Shown here in pieces: positions 42,856 to 51,969 of a stretch of DNA of 64,000 nucleotides. The position numbers were made by a program, and so were the translations under genes. Numbering within the stretch: the stretch's first letter is position 1; every line of letters begins with the position of its first letter. A model generated the notes under the pieces. It did no database searches and had not been told where the DNA came from. It saw only the letters and a program-made list of their open reading frames with translations. The stretch comes from Hyphomicrobiales bacterium (GTDB lineage Bacteria > Pseudomonadota > Alphaproteobacteria > Rhizobiales > Aestuariivirgaceae), in the NCBI GenBank assembly GCA_016710435.1, contig JADJVV010000001.1, forward strand, positions 881,001 through 945,000, written 5' to 3'.

Positions 42856-45338
42856 ACCTCACCGAGTATGCCAAGAAGCCCAAACTGCTCTCCGATTACC
42901 TGCCTTGGGGCTTCCTGGTGGGGCCGGGTATCATCCTCAACAAGGATGGCAGTTTTCTGAGGCTCGCGCACTATCGCGGTCCTGATCTCGAAAGCGCCAC
43001 GGAAGCGGAACTCATTTCCGTGACGGCGCGCATCAACAATGTCTTGAAGCGCTTCGGTTCCGGCTGGGCCTTGTTCTTCGAGGCGGCCCGCAAAGAGGCG
43101 TCCACCTATCCGCTGTCGGAGTTTCCTGATCCGATTTCGCTGCTGGTCGATGAGGAACGGCGCAAGAGCTTCGAAGCGGAAGCGGGGCACTTTGAGAGCA
43201 ACTACACATTAGCCCTGTGCTGGTTGCCGCCCGCTGAGAGGCAGGACAAGGCCGGTAGCTATCTGGTTGAACGCGGTGATGATGAGACACTTGCGTCGGA
43301 AGCGCGGGGATTCGAATGGCAGGATCACTTCAAGGCGGAGACGGAGCGCGCGCTTGATCTCCTGGCGACCATCCTGCCCGAGATCAGGTTTCTTGATGAT
43401 GAAGAGACGCTGACACATCTGCACGGACGTGTTTCAAGCAAGGATCATGTTGTTTCAGTTACCGCCGTCCCAGCCTATCTCGATGCACTGCTGGCGGATA
43501 CGAGCTTCACGGCCGGCATGGCGCCGAAGCTGGGGGACCAGCATCTCAGGACGCTCACGATCCTCGGCTTGCCGGGGACGACAACGCCAGGGCTCCTCGA
43601 TGCGTTGAACGATCTCGCCTTGGCTTACACCTGGGTCACCCGCTGGATTGCGCTTGACCGTACCGAGGCCCAGACACTTCTCACCCGCAAGCGCCGGCAA
43701 TGGTTCGCAAAACGTAAGTCGGTTGCAGCGATCCTGCGTGAAGTGCTGTTCAATCAGGAGACCGTGCTGCTTGACACCGATGCGGCCTCAAAAGCAGCTG
43801 AGACCAATGAGGCATTGGAGGATTTGGGATCAGGTGATGTCGCCTTCGGGTATGTGACGACAACGGTCAGTGTCACTGCACCGACGTCAGTCGAGGCTGG
43901 TGAAGCGCTGCGGCAGATCGAGCGTGTCATCAACACACGCGGCTTTGTCTGCATTACCGAAAGTTTCAACGCCGTCGAGGCCTGGCTCGGATCATTGCCG
44001 GGGCATCTCTATGCCAATGTGCGGCAGCCGATCGTTCACACGCTGAACCTGGCTCACATCATGCCGATCTCCAGTGTCTGGGCGGGGCCGCATTGGAATG
44101 AGCACCTCAACGAGCCGCCCCTGCTGCATGCAGCAACAAGAGGGTCCACGCCTTTCCGCGTGAATTTGCATGTCGGCGACGTGGGTCACACCACCATTGT
44201 CGGACCTACGGGTGCGGGCAAGTCGGTGTTGCTTGCCATGCTCGCCTTGCAGTTCCGGCGCTATGACAGGGGCCAGGTCTTCATCTTCGACAAGGGCCGG
44301 TCAGCCCGCGCTGCCGCCTTAATGATGGGTGGCACAGCGCTCGATCTCTCCATTGGCGGTGGCATCGCATTTCAGCCACTGGCGGACATCGACGATCCGG
44401 TAGCGCGGGCCTTTGGCAGGGATTGGGTTCTCTCATTGCTGTCCCATGAAGGTGTTGCCACCGATCCGGCCGTCAAGGATGAGGTCTGGGCAGCGCTCAC
44501 CAATCTGGCGTCAGCGCCGAAGCCAGAGCGCACCCTCACGGGGCTTTCGCTGCTGTTGCAATCCAACAGGTTGCGGCAGGCGTTGCAGCCCTACGCGTTG
44601 GAGGGACCGTGGGGATCCTTGCTGGACGGCAAGGAGGACCGCTTCAGTTTTGCCAGTGTCATGCATTTCGAGCTGGAAGGCTTGATGGAGACCAAGGGAC
44701 TGGTGTTGCCGGTCCTCACATATCTCTTCCATCGCCTTGAATCCCACTTCGATGGCAGGCCAACGCTGCTCATTCTGGACGAAGCCTGGCTGTTTCTGGA
44801 TTCGCCGCTCTTTGCGTCCCGCATTCGTGATTGGCTCAAGACCTTGCGCAAGAAGAATGTTGCCGTGGTTTTTGCCACGCAATCCTTGTCCGACATCGCC
44901 TCCAGCACCATTGCACCTGCCATCATCGAGAGCTGCCCAACCCGCATCTTCCTGCCCAATGATCGCGCCATCGAGACGCAGATCAGGGAGATCTACGAGC
45001 GCTTCGGATTGAATAGCAGGCAGATCGAGATCATTTCCCGGGCCACACCGAAGCAGGACTATTACGCCCAGACGGCACGGGGCAACCGCCTGTTTGAGCT
45101 CAATCTTGGTCCTCTGGCATTGGCCATCTGTGGTGCCTCTCGGCCGGAAGACCAGCGTCTCATGGACCAACTCCAGAAGGTGCATGACGAGGTCGACTTC
45201 GTCATCGCCTTTCTCAGGGCCAAGGGCTTTGCCCACGAGGCCGATCTCATTGCCAGAGCGACAGGTCAAACTGGCCATACCCATCCGGACCACGGGACGG
45301 CGCAATCCCCAACCATCGCCACAGGAGTAACCTCATGA
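42849..45338 (+). CDS. trbE: Conjugal transfer ATPase TrbE (VirB4-like)
   Basis: 829 residues, the typical VirB4/TrbE length. It powers pilus biogenesis and substrate transfer. The N-terminal CagE/TrbE/VirB domain covers about 170-390. Walker A (VGPTGAGKSVLLAML) lies near 450, Walker B (LLILDEAWLFLDSP) near 642, and a conserved ATQSLSDIASS near 676. Overlaps at both ends (trbD 7 bp, trbJ 4 bp) show tight operon structure. Confidence 0.94.
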   Translation: MLNLTEYAKKPKLLSDYLPWGFLVGPGIILNKDGSFLRLAHYRGPDLESATEAELISVTARINNVLKRFGSGWALFFEAARKEASTYPLSEFPDPISLLVDEERRKSFEAEAGHFESNYTLALCWLPPAERQDKAGSYLVERGDDETLASEARGFEWQDHFKAETERALDLLATILPEIRFLDDEETLTHLHGRVSSKDHVVSVTAVPAYLDALLADTSFTAGMAPKLGDQHLRTLTILGLPGTTTPGLLDALNDLALAYTWVTRWIALDRTEAQTLLTRKRRQWFAKRKSVAAILREVLFNQETVLLDTDAASKAAETNEALEDLGSGDVAFGYVTTTVSVTAPTSVEAGEALRQIERVINTRGFVCITESFNAVEAWLGSLPGHLYANVRQPIVHTLNLAHIMPISSVWAGPHWNEHLNEPPLLHAATRGSTPFRVNLHVGDVGHTTIVGPTGAGKSVLLAMLALQFRRYDRGQVFIFDKGRSARAAALMMGGTALDLSIGGGIAFQPLADIDDPVARAFGRDWVLSLLSHEGVATDPAVKDEVWAALTNLASAPKPERTLTGLSLLLQSNRLRQALQPYALEGPWGSLLDGKEDRFSFASVMHFELEGLMETKGLVLPVLTYLFHRLESHFDGRPTLLILDEAWLFLDSPLFASRIRDWLKTLRKKNVAVVFATQSLSDIASSTIAPAIIESCPTRIFLPNDRAIETQIREIYERFGLNSRQIEIISRATPKQDYYAQTARGNRLFELNLGPLALAICGASRPEDQRLMDQLQKVHDEVDFVIAFLRAKGFAHEADLIARATGQTGHTHPDHGTAQSPTIATGVTS

Positions 45339-46072
45339 CCACACGATCATCCAAAATCCATCTTGCTCTGGCTGCCAGTGTGATGGTGGCGACGGGTCTC
45401 GTCGCAACGACCATTGCAACGCGGCCCGCGCAAGCCCTCACCGTTTTCGATCCGTGGAACTATAAGCAGAATCTGCTGACCGCGATTAGGTCACTCACCG
45501 AGATCGAGAACCAGGTGAAGCAGCTCACCAACGAGGCCCAGATGTTGATGAAGATGGACCTCAATCTCGAACAACTAGGTTCATCTGTCGCCGGCGATCT
45601 CAAGGACTCCATGGGAGAGATCAAGTCATTACTCGACGAGGCCAATGGCATTGCCATGGATGTGAAGGCGACCGAGTCCAAGATCAAGGACCTGTTTCCG
45701 GATGAGTATGCGTCAGCCTTTACCAATGACCAGTCCCTGAAGCAGGCCAAATCCCGCTGGGATGAGACCCTATCCGCTTTCAAGCGCAGCATGAGTCTCG
45801 AAGCCAAGGTGGTCGAGAATACCACGGAAGACGGCAATACCCTGTCTGATCTCTTGTCCAAGTCTGGAAGTGCCGTTGGCAGTTTGCAGGTCCAGCAGGC
45901 GGGGAACGAGCTCTTGGGCCTTGGTATCAAGCAGCAGCTGCAATTGCAGAACCTGATGGCGGCCGATCAACGAGCCCAGGCCCTGGACCGGGCGCGGGCT
46001 TTGTCATCACAGGAAGAGTCACGGCTGCGCTTCCAGAGCTTTGTCGGGGACGGCGTCGCCTACACGCCGTAA
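45335..46072 (+). CDS. trbJ: Conjugal transfer protein TrbJ (VirB5-like)
   Basis: A 245-residue periplasmic/pilus-tip minor subunit. A signal peptide (about 1-33, cleavage after RPAQA) is followed by the TrbJ signature TVFDPWNYKQNLLTAIRSL and long amphipathic helices throughout. An AGGAG ribosome site precedes the ATG, which overlaps the trbE stop. The 93-bp gap after it carries a GGACGG/CCGTCC inverted repeat at about 46108-46124 and no trbK-like entry-exclusion lipoprotein gene. Confidence 0.9.
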   Translation: MTTRSSKIHLALAASVMVATGLVATTIATRPAQALTVFDPWNYKQNLLTAIRSLTEIENQVKQLTNEAQMLMKMDLNLEQLGSSVAGDLKDSMGEIKSLLDEANGIAMDVKATESKIKDLFPDEYASAFTNDQSLKQAKSRWDETLSAFKRSMSLEAKVVENTTEDGNTLSDLLSKSGSAVGSLQVQQAGNELLGLGIKQQLQLQNLMAADQRAQALDRARALSSQEESRLRFQSFVGDGVAYTP

Positions 46073-46165
46073 CCGGACAGACTTCACGGCATCACAGCAA
46101 CAGTCTCGGACGGACCCATCCGTCCGGGGATCGAGACCCCTTGTTTTCAAACGAAGTGACCGCCC

Positions 46166-47449
46166 ATGGACGATCTCAATATCATCGACACATTCACCCA
46201 AACCTTCGTCACCTATATTGACTCAGGTTTTGGCATCCTGAGCCCCGATGTCAGTTTCCTGACCTCGACGCTGGTGGCGATCGATATCATCCTGGCTGGT
46301 CTGTTCTGGTCACTGTCTCATGAAGACAATGTCGTTGCGCAGTTGATCCGCAAGATCCTCTATGTCGGCTTCTTTGCTTTTCTCCTGAATAATTTTGCAA
46401 GCCTGTCGTCGGTCATCTTCAACAGCTTTGCCAGTCTGGGGTTGAAGGCGTCGGGCTCAACGCTCACAGCGACTGACCTGATGCGCCCCGGTTTTGTCGC
46501 CGGCACGGGCTTCACCGCCTCGCAGCCGCTGCTCGATCAGGCCGGAAGCCTGATGGGCTTCACCTCGTTCTTTGACAATGTCGTCACTATCACCGTGCTG
46601 CTGCTCGCCTGGATCATTGTGCTATTGGCGTTCTTTATCCTGTCAGTTCAACTCTTCATCACCATCCTGGAGTTCAAGCTCACCACACTGGCGGGCTTCA
46701 TCCTCGTGCCCTTTGCGCTGTTTGGGAAGACGTCATTTCTTGCCGAACGGGTGCTCGGCAATGTCATGACCTCCGGCATCAAGCTCATGGTCCTCGCCAT
46801 CGTGGTGGGCATTGGCTCCACGCTGTTTGGCACGCTCACCGCTGCACCTACAGGCGATATCACGCTGGAACAGGCGGCAGCCCATATCCTGGCAGCTATT
46901 GCTGTCTTTGGATTGGCCATCTTTGCGCCCGGCATCGCAGCGGGATTGATTTCAGGCGCGCCTCAACTGGGCGCCGGGGCCGCCGTTGGCACTGCGGCAG
47001 GTCTTGCGGCCGCTGGTGTGGCAGGAGCCGCAGGGGCAGGTCTTCTGGCGCGGGGTGCCGCCGCTGGTGCAGGCCGTGCCGTCACCTCGGCAGCATCTCT
47101 GTCCGGTGCAGCGCAGGCAGGCTTCAAGGCTGGTGGGGTCGGCGGCGCACTCAATGCCACTGTGGGCCAGCCCCTCAAGGATGCAGCCTCAAAGGCGTCA
47201 GCGCCCATGCGCGATGCCTATCGCGAGGGTTCGGCTTACGGCCTCAAGGCAGCAGGCGGAAGTGCAGCAGCTTCTGGAGCTGGGAGCTCAGGTCGTGGCA
47301 GTTCGCCCTCGTCCGCCGAGCCTGATTGGGCGCGTCGCCTACGCCGCCGTGAACAGATGACCCGTGCCGGGACCGTGGCCAGCCAGTCGATCCGCGAGGG
47401 CGATCGCGGTTCGGCGAGCGAAGGCCCCGATCTCAATCCCGACAGCTAA
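46166..47449 (+). CDS. trbL: Conjugal transfer protein TrbL (VirB6-like)
   Basis: 427 residues. A polytopic inner-membrane channel component: about six membrane segments between about 20 and 260, including IVLLAFFILSVQLFITILEF and the conserved LAGFILVPFALFGKT. An Ala/Gly-rich segment (about 270-330) and a hydrophilic, probably cytoplasmic C-terminal tail follow. The position between trbJ and trbF is canonical. Confidence 0.9.
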   Translation: MDDLNIIDTFTQTFVTYIDSGFGILSPDVSFLTSTLVAIDIILAGLFWSLSHEDNVVAQLIRKILYVGFFAFLLNNFASLSSVIFNSFASLGLKASGSTLTATDLMRPGFVAGTGFTASQPLLDQAGSLMGFTSFFDNVVTITVLLLAWIIVLLAFFILSVQLFITILEFKLTTLAGFILVPFALFGKTSFLAERVLGNVMTSGIKLMVLAIVVGIGSTLFGTLTAAPTGDITLEQAAAHILAAIAVFGLAIFAPGIAAGLISGAPQLGAGAAVGTAAGLAAAGVAGAAGAGLLARGAAAGAGRAVTSAASLSGAAQAGFKAGGVGGALNATVGQPLKDAASKASAPMRDAYREGSAYGLKAAGGSAAASGAGSSGRGSSPSSAEPDWARRLRRREQMTRAGTVASQSIREGDRGSASEGPDLNPDS

Positions 47450-47468
47450 TCTCCGAAAGGTCTTATCC

Positions 47469-48188
47469 ATGCGCTTCAGACGATCATCGTTGCACTACGG
47501 CGAGTCCGAGATTCCCGTCACACCCTATCAGAAAGCGGCCCAGGTTTGGGACGAACGCCTGGGCAGTGCCCGTGTCCAGGCGCGCAACTGGCGCCTGATG
47601 GCTTTCGGCTGCTTGATCATGACGGGTGGGCTTGCGGCGCAGATAGCGGTGATGAGCACCACATCTCGAGTCACACCCTATGTGGTCGAAGTCGAGCGGG
47701 GTGGTGAGATCCGGGCCGTTGCACCCGCCGTCGAACGCTATGAACCCAGTGACGCGCAGATCGCGGCGGAACTTGCGCGTTTCATCGAACATGTGCGGGG
47801 GATTTCCATTGATCCGGTGGTGGTGAAGCAGAACTGGCTCAAGGCCTATGACTATGCCACCGACCGGGCCGCCCTGACCCTCAACGATTATGCCCGCGAC
47901 AATGATCCCTTTGCCAAGATTGGCCGCAGGTCAGTGTCCATCGAGATCACCTCTGTGGTGCGGGCCTCGCCGACCTCGTTTCAGCTGAGGTGGCGGGAGA
48001 AGGCCTTTGAGAATGGCTCGCTTGCGGCGACGGAGAGTTTCACGGGTGTCCTGACCATCATCGTGAAGCCACCCCGCGACGCCGCGACCCTCAAGGCCAA
48101 TCCGCTCGGCATCTATGTCAACGCCATCAATTGGTCGCGCGAACTCGATCCCCCAAATCCCCCCAAAGCCCCAGGAGGTTCCCAATGA
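47469..48188 (+). CDS. trbF: Conjugal transfer protein TrbF (VirB8-like)
   Basis: 239 residues from ATG 47469; a longer frame from 47364 overlaps trbL and lacks support. A short cytoplasmic N-terminus with the TPYQKAAQVWDERLGSA motif, one transmembrane helix (about 40-62) and a periplasmic VirB8-type NTF2-like domain (about 70-225). It is an assembly scaffold of the T4SS inner-membrane complex. It overlaps trbG by 4 bp. Confidence 0.92.
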   Translation: MRFRRSSLHYGESEIPVTPYQKAAQVWDERLGSARVQARNWRLMAFGCLIMTGGLAAQIAVMSTTSRVTPYVVEVERGGEIRAVAPAVERYEPSDAQIAAELARFIEHVRGISIDPVVVKQNWLKAYDYATDRAALTLNDYARDNDPFAKIGRRSVSIEITSVVRASPTSFQLRWREKAFENGSLAATESFTGVLTIIVKPPRDAATLKANPLGIYVNAINWSRELDPPNPPKAPGGSQ

Positions 48189-49195
48189 AGGTTCTCGTTC
48201 TCAGTGTTTCTATGTTTGCACTCGCTGCCTGCACCTCGCAGGCCAAACTCAACAGCTTCGCCGATGAACCTTTTGTTGAGGCCAAGGTCATTGGCGAACC
48301 GGAAGCCCCGGTAAAGGTGGTTGAGACGCCAAAAGTCCTGCCGCTCCCCGGCCAATTGAAGAAGCTGCCGGGAAAGAAGAAGGGAGACGCCGTCGAAGAG
48401 ATCGATGATCCCTTGATGCGGGTTGATGACGCCAATGCGCAAGCCACCAAGGAACCCACCAAGGCCGGCTATGTCAACGCCATCCAGGTCTATCCCTATT
48501 CAGCAGGCGCCCTCTACCGGCTTTATGCCTCAGTCAATCAAGTGAGCGACATCGCCCTGCAGCCGGGTGAAAAACTGGTCTCGGTCTCGACCGGTGACAC
48601 GGTGCGCTGGATTGTCGGTGACACAACCAGTGGCGAAGGAGCATTGGCTCAGGTTCACATTCTGGCCAAGCCCATTGCTGCCGATCTCTCCACCAACATG
48701 GTGATCACCACGGAGCGGCGCACCTATCATCTGGAGCTGCAATCGACCGAGATGACCTCAATGTCGTCTCTCTCCTGGTCCTATCCTGCTGATGATCTCA
48801 TTGCCATCCGGAAGAAGAATGAGGGGCTCACGGGGGCAGATGGCATTTCCATCGATGACGCCCAGACCTTCGACAATCTCAACTTCCACTACCGGATTGT
48901 AGGACGCGGTGACTTTGCCCCCGCCCGCGTTTTCGATGATGGTGCAAAGGTCTATATCCAGTTCCCCAGCTCGCTGCCGCAGGGCGAAGCGCCACCGCTC
49001 TTTGTGCAGAGCTCGGGCGGTAAACCCGCATTGGTCAACTACCGGGTCAAGGGCAACACCTATATCGTTGACCGGCTCTTTGCTTCTGCCGAGCTGCGCC
49101 TCGGCACCAAGCCGCAAAGTGTTATTCGCATTATCCGCACTGACGCCGTGCAACCCAGGCGCCGTTACCTCTTCTCGGCACGGGGAGACAAGTGA
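48185..49195 (+). CDS. trbG: Conjugal transfer protein TrbG (VirB9-like)
   Basis: 336 residues from ATG 48185, after GGAGG. The signal peptide ends in a lipobox-like LAAC (Cys16), so this VirB9 homologue may itself be lipid-anchored, which would suit a cluster with no separate TrbH/VirB7 lipoprotein. The N-terminal VirB9 domain contains VYPYSAGALYRLYAS near 105. The C-terminal domain (about 235-335) ends in VQPRRRYLFSARGDK, typical of TrbG. It contributes to the outer-membrane core complex. Confidence 0.92.
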   Translation: MKVLVLSVSMFALAACTSQAKLNSFADEPFVEAKVIGEPEAPVKVVETPKVLPLPGQLKKLPGKKKGDAVEEIDDPLMRVDDANAQATKEPTKAGYVNAIQVYPYSAGALYRLYASVNQVSDIALQPGEKLVSVSTGDTVRWIVGDTTSGEGALAQVHILAKPIAADLSTNMVITTERRTYHLELQSTEMTSMSSLSWSYPADDLIAIRKKNEGLTGADGISIDDAQTFDNLNFHYRIVGRGDFAPARVFDDGAKVYIQFPSSLPQGEAPPLFVQSSGGKPALVNYRVKGNTYIVDRLFASAELRLGTKPQSVIRIIRTDAVQPRRRYLFSARGDK

Positions 49196-50424
49196 TGGCA
49201 GAGCAGTCACGTCCGCCGGAAGACATTGAGCTCAGAGTCAGGCCAAAGCCCGTGCGCCGTATCAACCGCAAGGTCCTGATGGCCGGAACAGCTGTTCTGT
49301 CGCTGGTTCTGTTTGGCGCGGTGCTGGTGGCCCTTGATCCGCCGGACTTTCGGGGCGGGAAGGAACCGCAGGAGCTCTACAACACTGACCGGAAGCTCAC
49401 AGCCGAAGGCCTGGCAGGCCTGCCATCTTCCTATGATGCCATCCCCAAGCTCGGACCACCTTTGCCGGGCGACATTGGTGACGCCATGCACAAGGTCGAC
49501 ACCAAAGCGCCGCCGGAACTGCCGATTGCTGACAAACCCTTTCAGCCCGACCCAGAGGCTGACATTGCCCGGGCCGATCGTATCCGGCTGGCCCGGCTGG
49601 CCCAGCAGGGGCGAGAGTCCAAGCTGTTTTATTCCGTCGCCACCGTCCGGAAGACAGGTGAACCGGAAGCAGGCCAACAAGGTGAAGCGCAGCAGCCATC
49701 GCCCTTCACGATGTTGCCCAATCCGAATGACGCGACAGGACAACCGGCACCGCAGGTCCCCCAGACGGCTCAAGACAAGAAGCTCGCCTTCCTGAACGGC
49801 AAGCCTGACGGCGACGCACTCAATCCTCACACCCTGCAGAAGCCAGTGTCGCCTTACACATTGATGGCGGGCTCAATAATCCCCGCAAGCCTCATCACCG
49901 GCTTGAACTCTGATCTGCCGGGTTTCGTCATCGGCCAGGTGACAGAACAGGTCTATGACACGGTGACTGGCCGCCATCTTCTGATCCCGCAAGGCACCAA
50001 GATCATCGGCAAGTATGACAGTGTCGTCGCCTTCGGCCAGAAACGCGCGCTTGTCGTCTGGCAAAGACTGATCCGGCCGGACGGCTCGTCCATTGTCATC
50101 GACAATCTCCCCGCCACTGATGAGGGCGGCTATGCGGGTCTCGAAGACAAAGTCGATTATCACACCTGGCAGCTCCTGAAGGGCATTGCCCTTGCCACAC
50201 TCTTGGGTGTCGGCACGGAACTGTCAGTGGGGAATAGCAACGACGATCTGGTGGCAGCACTCCAGCAATCCGCCGCCCAGAACACCGACAGGGCCGGACA
50301 ATCCCTCGTGCAGCGCCAGCTCGATGTGCAGCCAACCATCACCGTGCGACCCGGCTGGCCACTTCGCATCATCGTTCACAAGGATCTGGTGCTTGATCCC
50401 TATCCCAAACCCAATGTGAGGTGA
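49195..50424 (+). CDS. trbI: Conjugal transfer protein TrbI (VirB10-like)
   Basis: 409 residues from ATG 49195, which overlaps the trbG stop. A cytoplasmic N-terminus, one transmembrane helix (about 27-48), a Pro-rich periplasmic spacer (about 60-210) and the C-terminal VirB10 barrel domain (about 215-405). The last shows SPYTLMAGSIIPASLITG, GRHLLIPQGTKIIGKYDS and the closing VTVRPGWPLRIIVHKDLVL-like segment. It spans the envelope and senses ATP energy from TraG and TrbB. Confidence 0.93.
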   Translation: MAEQSRPPEDIELRVRPKPVRRINRKVLMAGTAVLSLVLFGAVLVALDPPDFRGGKEPQELYNTDRKLTAEGLAGLPSSYDAIPKLGPPLPGDIGDAMHKVDTKAPPELPIADKPFQPDPEADIARADRIRLARLAQQGRESKLFYSVATVRKTGEPEAGQQGEAQQPSPFTMLPNPNDATGQPAPQVPQTAQDKKLAFLNGKPDGDALNPHTLQKPVSPYTLMAGSIIPASLITGLNSDLPGFVIGQVTEQVYDTVTGRHLLIPQGTKIIGKYDSVVAFGQKRALVVWQRLIRPDGSSIVIDNLPATDEGGYAGLEDKVDYHTWQLLKGIALATLLGVGTELSVGNSNDDLVAALQQSAAQNTDRAGQSLVQRQLDVQPTITVRPGWPLRIIVHKDLVLDPYPKPNVR

Positions 50425-50427
50425 GCC

Positions 50428-50724
50428 ATGCTGAAGCTGCAAGCATTGCCCGATCGCATTCCCTCCAAACTCACCATCACGCTCACGCCCGACCTCAAAA
50501 AAGCGCTTGATGACTATGCGAGGCTTTATGCTCGGACCTACGGGGCCGAGGAGCCTGTGGCGGAACTCGTGCCCTTCATGCTGGACAGTTTCCTGAAGGG
50601 TGATGCGGCTTTCAGGAAGGCACGGAAGGATCTGGATACGGAACCCATGGCCTTGCCGCTGCCGCCCAAGCGCCCGCGAGCCAGAAGGAACGGCACAGCA
50701 AGCGAAGAAGGAGACGCGCCATGA
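50428..50724 (+). CDS. DUF2274 family protein
   Basis: A 98-residue small basic cytoplasmic protein. The family pattern is clear: LPDRIPSKLTITLTPDLKKA (about 7-26), a central helix LDDYARLYARTYG and a C-terminal basic tail (PPKRPRARRN). DUF2274 genes follow trbI in many alphaproteobacterial transfer clusters. The N-terminal part resembles ribbon-helix-helix proteins, so DNA binding is possible. It starts 3 bp after trbI and overlaps the next gene by 4 bp. Confidence 0.85.
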   Translation: MLKLQALPDRIPSKLTITLTPDLKKALDDYARLYARTYGAEEPVAELVPFMLDSFLKGDAAFRKARKDLDTEPMALPLPPKRPRARRNGTASEEGDAP

Positions 50725-51026
50725 CCGTCATTGGACATTTTGTGCCAGACACCGATGGCTATGTCGGGTCAATCCGGACTCTGACAATTCACGCCAAGTT
50801 CAGATTGGTCGCCATCGACAACAAGCCGAACGAGGAGGGGCCAGACTTCAAGGTGCTGTTCGGGATGCAGGAAGTGGGTGCCGCCTGGAAGGCCAAGACC
50901 CATGAGGCAGAACCGCGCGACTATCTTAGTGCGATTATTGATGATCCGAGTTTCCACGAACCCATGCGCTGCGCCATGTTCGAGGACAATGGCAAGTTGA
51001 CGCTGGTGTGGCGGAGGAAGGGTTAG
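50721..51026 (+). CDS. DUF736 family protein
   Basis: 101 residues. DUF736 is a small single-domain family almost confined to alphaproteobacterial plasmids and integrative elements. Signature stretches are MTVIGHFVPDTDGYVGSIRTL at the start (written in part), FKVLFGMQEVGAAWK in the middle and a closing LVWRRKG. The function is unknown. It ends the transfer operon and converges, with a 4-bp overlap, on the next gene. Confidence 0.85.
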   Translation: MTVIGHFVPDTDGYVGSIRTLTIHAKFRLVAIDNKPNEEGPDFKVLFGMQEVGAAWKAKTHEAEPRDYLSAIIDDPSFHEPMRCAMFEDNGKLTLVWRRKG

Positions 51027-51433
51027 GTTTCTGGCTTGGCCAAACCGGCCAGTGTTCTCTCAACCAGGGCCAGAGATTCCATCAGTTTGCGTCGGAGTTC
51101 CTGCAGCTGGGCTTTCAGATTGGGTTCGTCTTCGAGCATTTCGGGAGCAAGGTTCTGTTCGATCAGCTCATCTAAATCGATCTCTAAGAGTCGACGCGGT
51201 TGGTAGTCGCCACCATAAACGGTGATACTGCCACGCAGTGACATTGCAAGCAGGCATTCATCTTCGCTGACAGTCAATGCGCGGACAATGTCTACCGGCA
51301 GCGCAAAAGTCATGATCGCCACCCCTTCTTCGTTCACTAGGCGTAGATTGATGCCCTGACTTTGGTCGTCCGTTAGGGTCCTGACCAATTCGAGGTGAAA
51401 GTGATCGGCGGACACGAACGAGTCTGAGATCAC
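51023..51433 (-). CDS. Hypothetical protein beside a palindromic operator
   Basis: About 136 residues from GTG 51433, chosen because GGGAG lies eight bases upstream; a TTG at 51448 is in frame. The first about 90 residues look like a beta-rich domain with an IMTFALPVDIVRALTVSEDE core. The last 50 form a charged helix (about 95-130, LKAQLQELRRKLMESLALVE). No family is recognised. It is divergent from a broken Xre regulator across a 25-bp inverted repeat, a layout common to regulator/target or toxin-antitoxin-like pairs. Confidence 0.6.
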   Translation of the reverse strand: MISDSFVSADHFHLELVRTLTDDQSQGINLRLVNEEGVAIMTFALPVDIVRALTVSEDECLLAMSLRGSITVYGGDYQPRRLLEIDLDELIEQNLAPEMLEDEPNLKAQLQELRRKLMESLALVERTLAGLAKPET

Positions 51434-51461
51434 GTAGGTGACTCCCAATTATCTACTTTTA

Positions 51462-51486
51462 AGATAATCTGGAATTCAGATTATCT
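51462..51486. promoter_or_regulatory. Inverted repeat, probable operator
   Basis: AGATAATCTG (51462-51471), five bases, then CAGATTATCT (51477-51486): perfect 10-bp arms. A further ATTATCT-like half lies at about 51449-51455. It is centred between the hypothetical gene and the Xre gene, so it is probably that regulator's binding site. Confidence 0.65.
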
Positions 51487-51515
51487 CAATTGCCCACTAA
51501 ATCACGGCGGGCAAA

Positions 51516-51757
51516 TTGGGAAAGACGCTACAATCTCCTCAACACAAAGCATTGGTCGAATCATCATCGCCAAGCGAGTAGCCGCTGGTCTGACTCAGAC
51601 CGAGTTGGCAAGGAAACTCGGCGAATACCAGTCCTTCGTGGCTCGGTTGGAAAGTGGCCAGCGCAGAGTTGACGTAGTGGAGTTCGTTACGATTGCCAAC
51701 ATTTTGCGGTTCAGTCCAGAGAAGGCAATGAAGACGATTTTTGGTGTGTCTAGATAG
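51516..51757 (+). pseudogene. Xre-family helix-turn-helix regulator, frameshifted
   Basis: Two frames join to make a normal short Xre protein. From TTG 51516 the frame reads xGKTLQSPQHKALVE. After about 51560 the frame one base away reads IIAKRVAAGLTQTELARKLG, then YQSFVARLESGQRRVDVVEF, and continues to the TAG at 51755-51757. A single missing base near 51560 would explain it. The reading frame of the HTH half has no usable start of its own. The 212 bp after it holds no gene. Confidence 0.7.
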
Positions 51758-51969
51758 TGTTGCATTCATTTCTGCTATTGGGCGCATCCATTCGAATGAT
51801 GGGGCGAGCAAGCGCTGTCGTTCCGCCAATAGCCAGTGATCCGTGAGTGGTGCGCCTCTTATCCTTCCTACGAAGTGCAACACGTGATTTGTGAAGTGCA
51901 AGATAGTGTCAAGTCATGTTGACCATACAGTTCCCGATGGTCGTGGCCCCGAATTGGAAAGCTGGAACG

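Noticed and set aside
51490..51672. 60-codon open frame over the Xre region
   Set aside because: It is the wrong frame; the Xre sequence is read by joining the other two frames.
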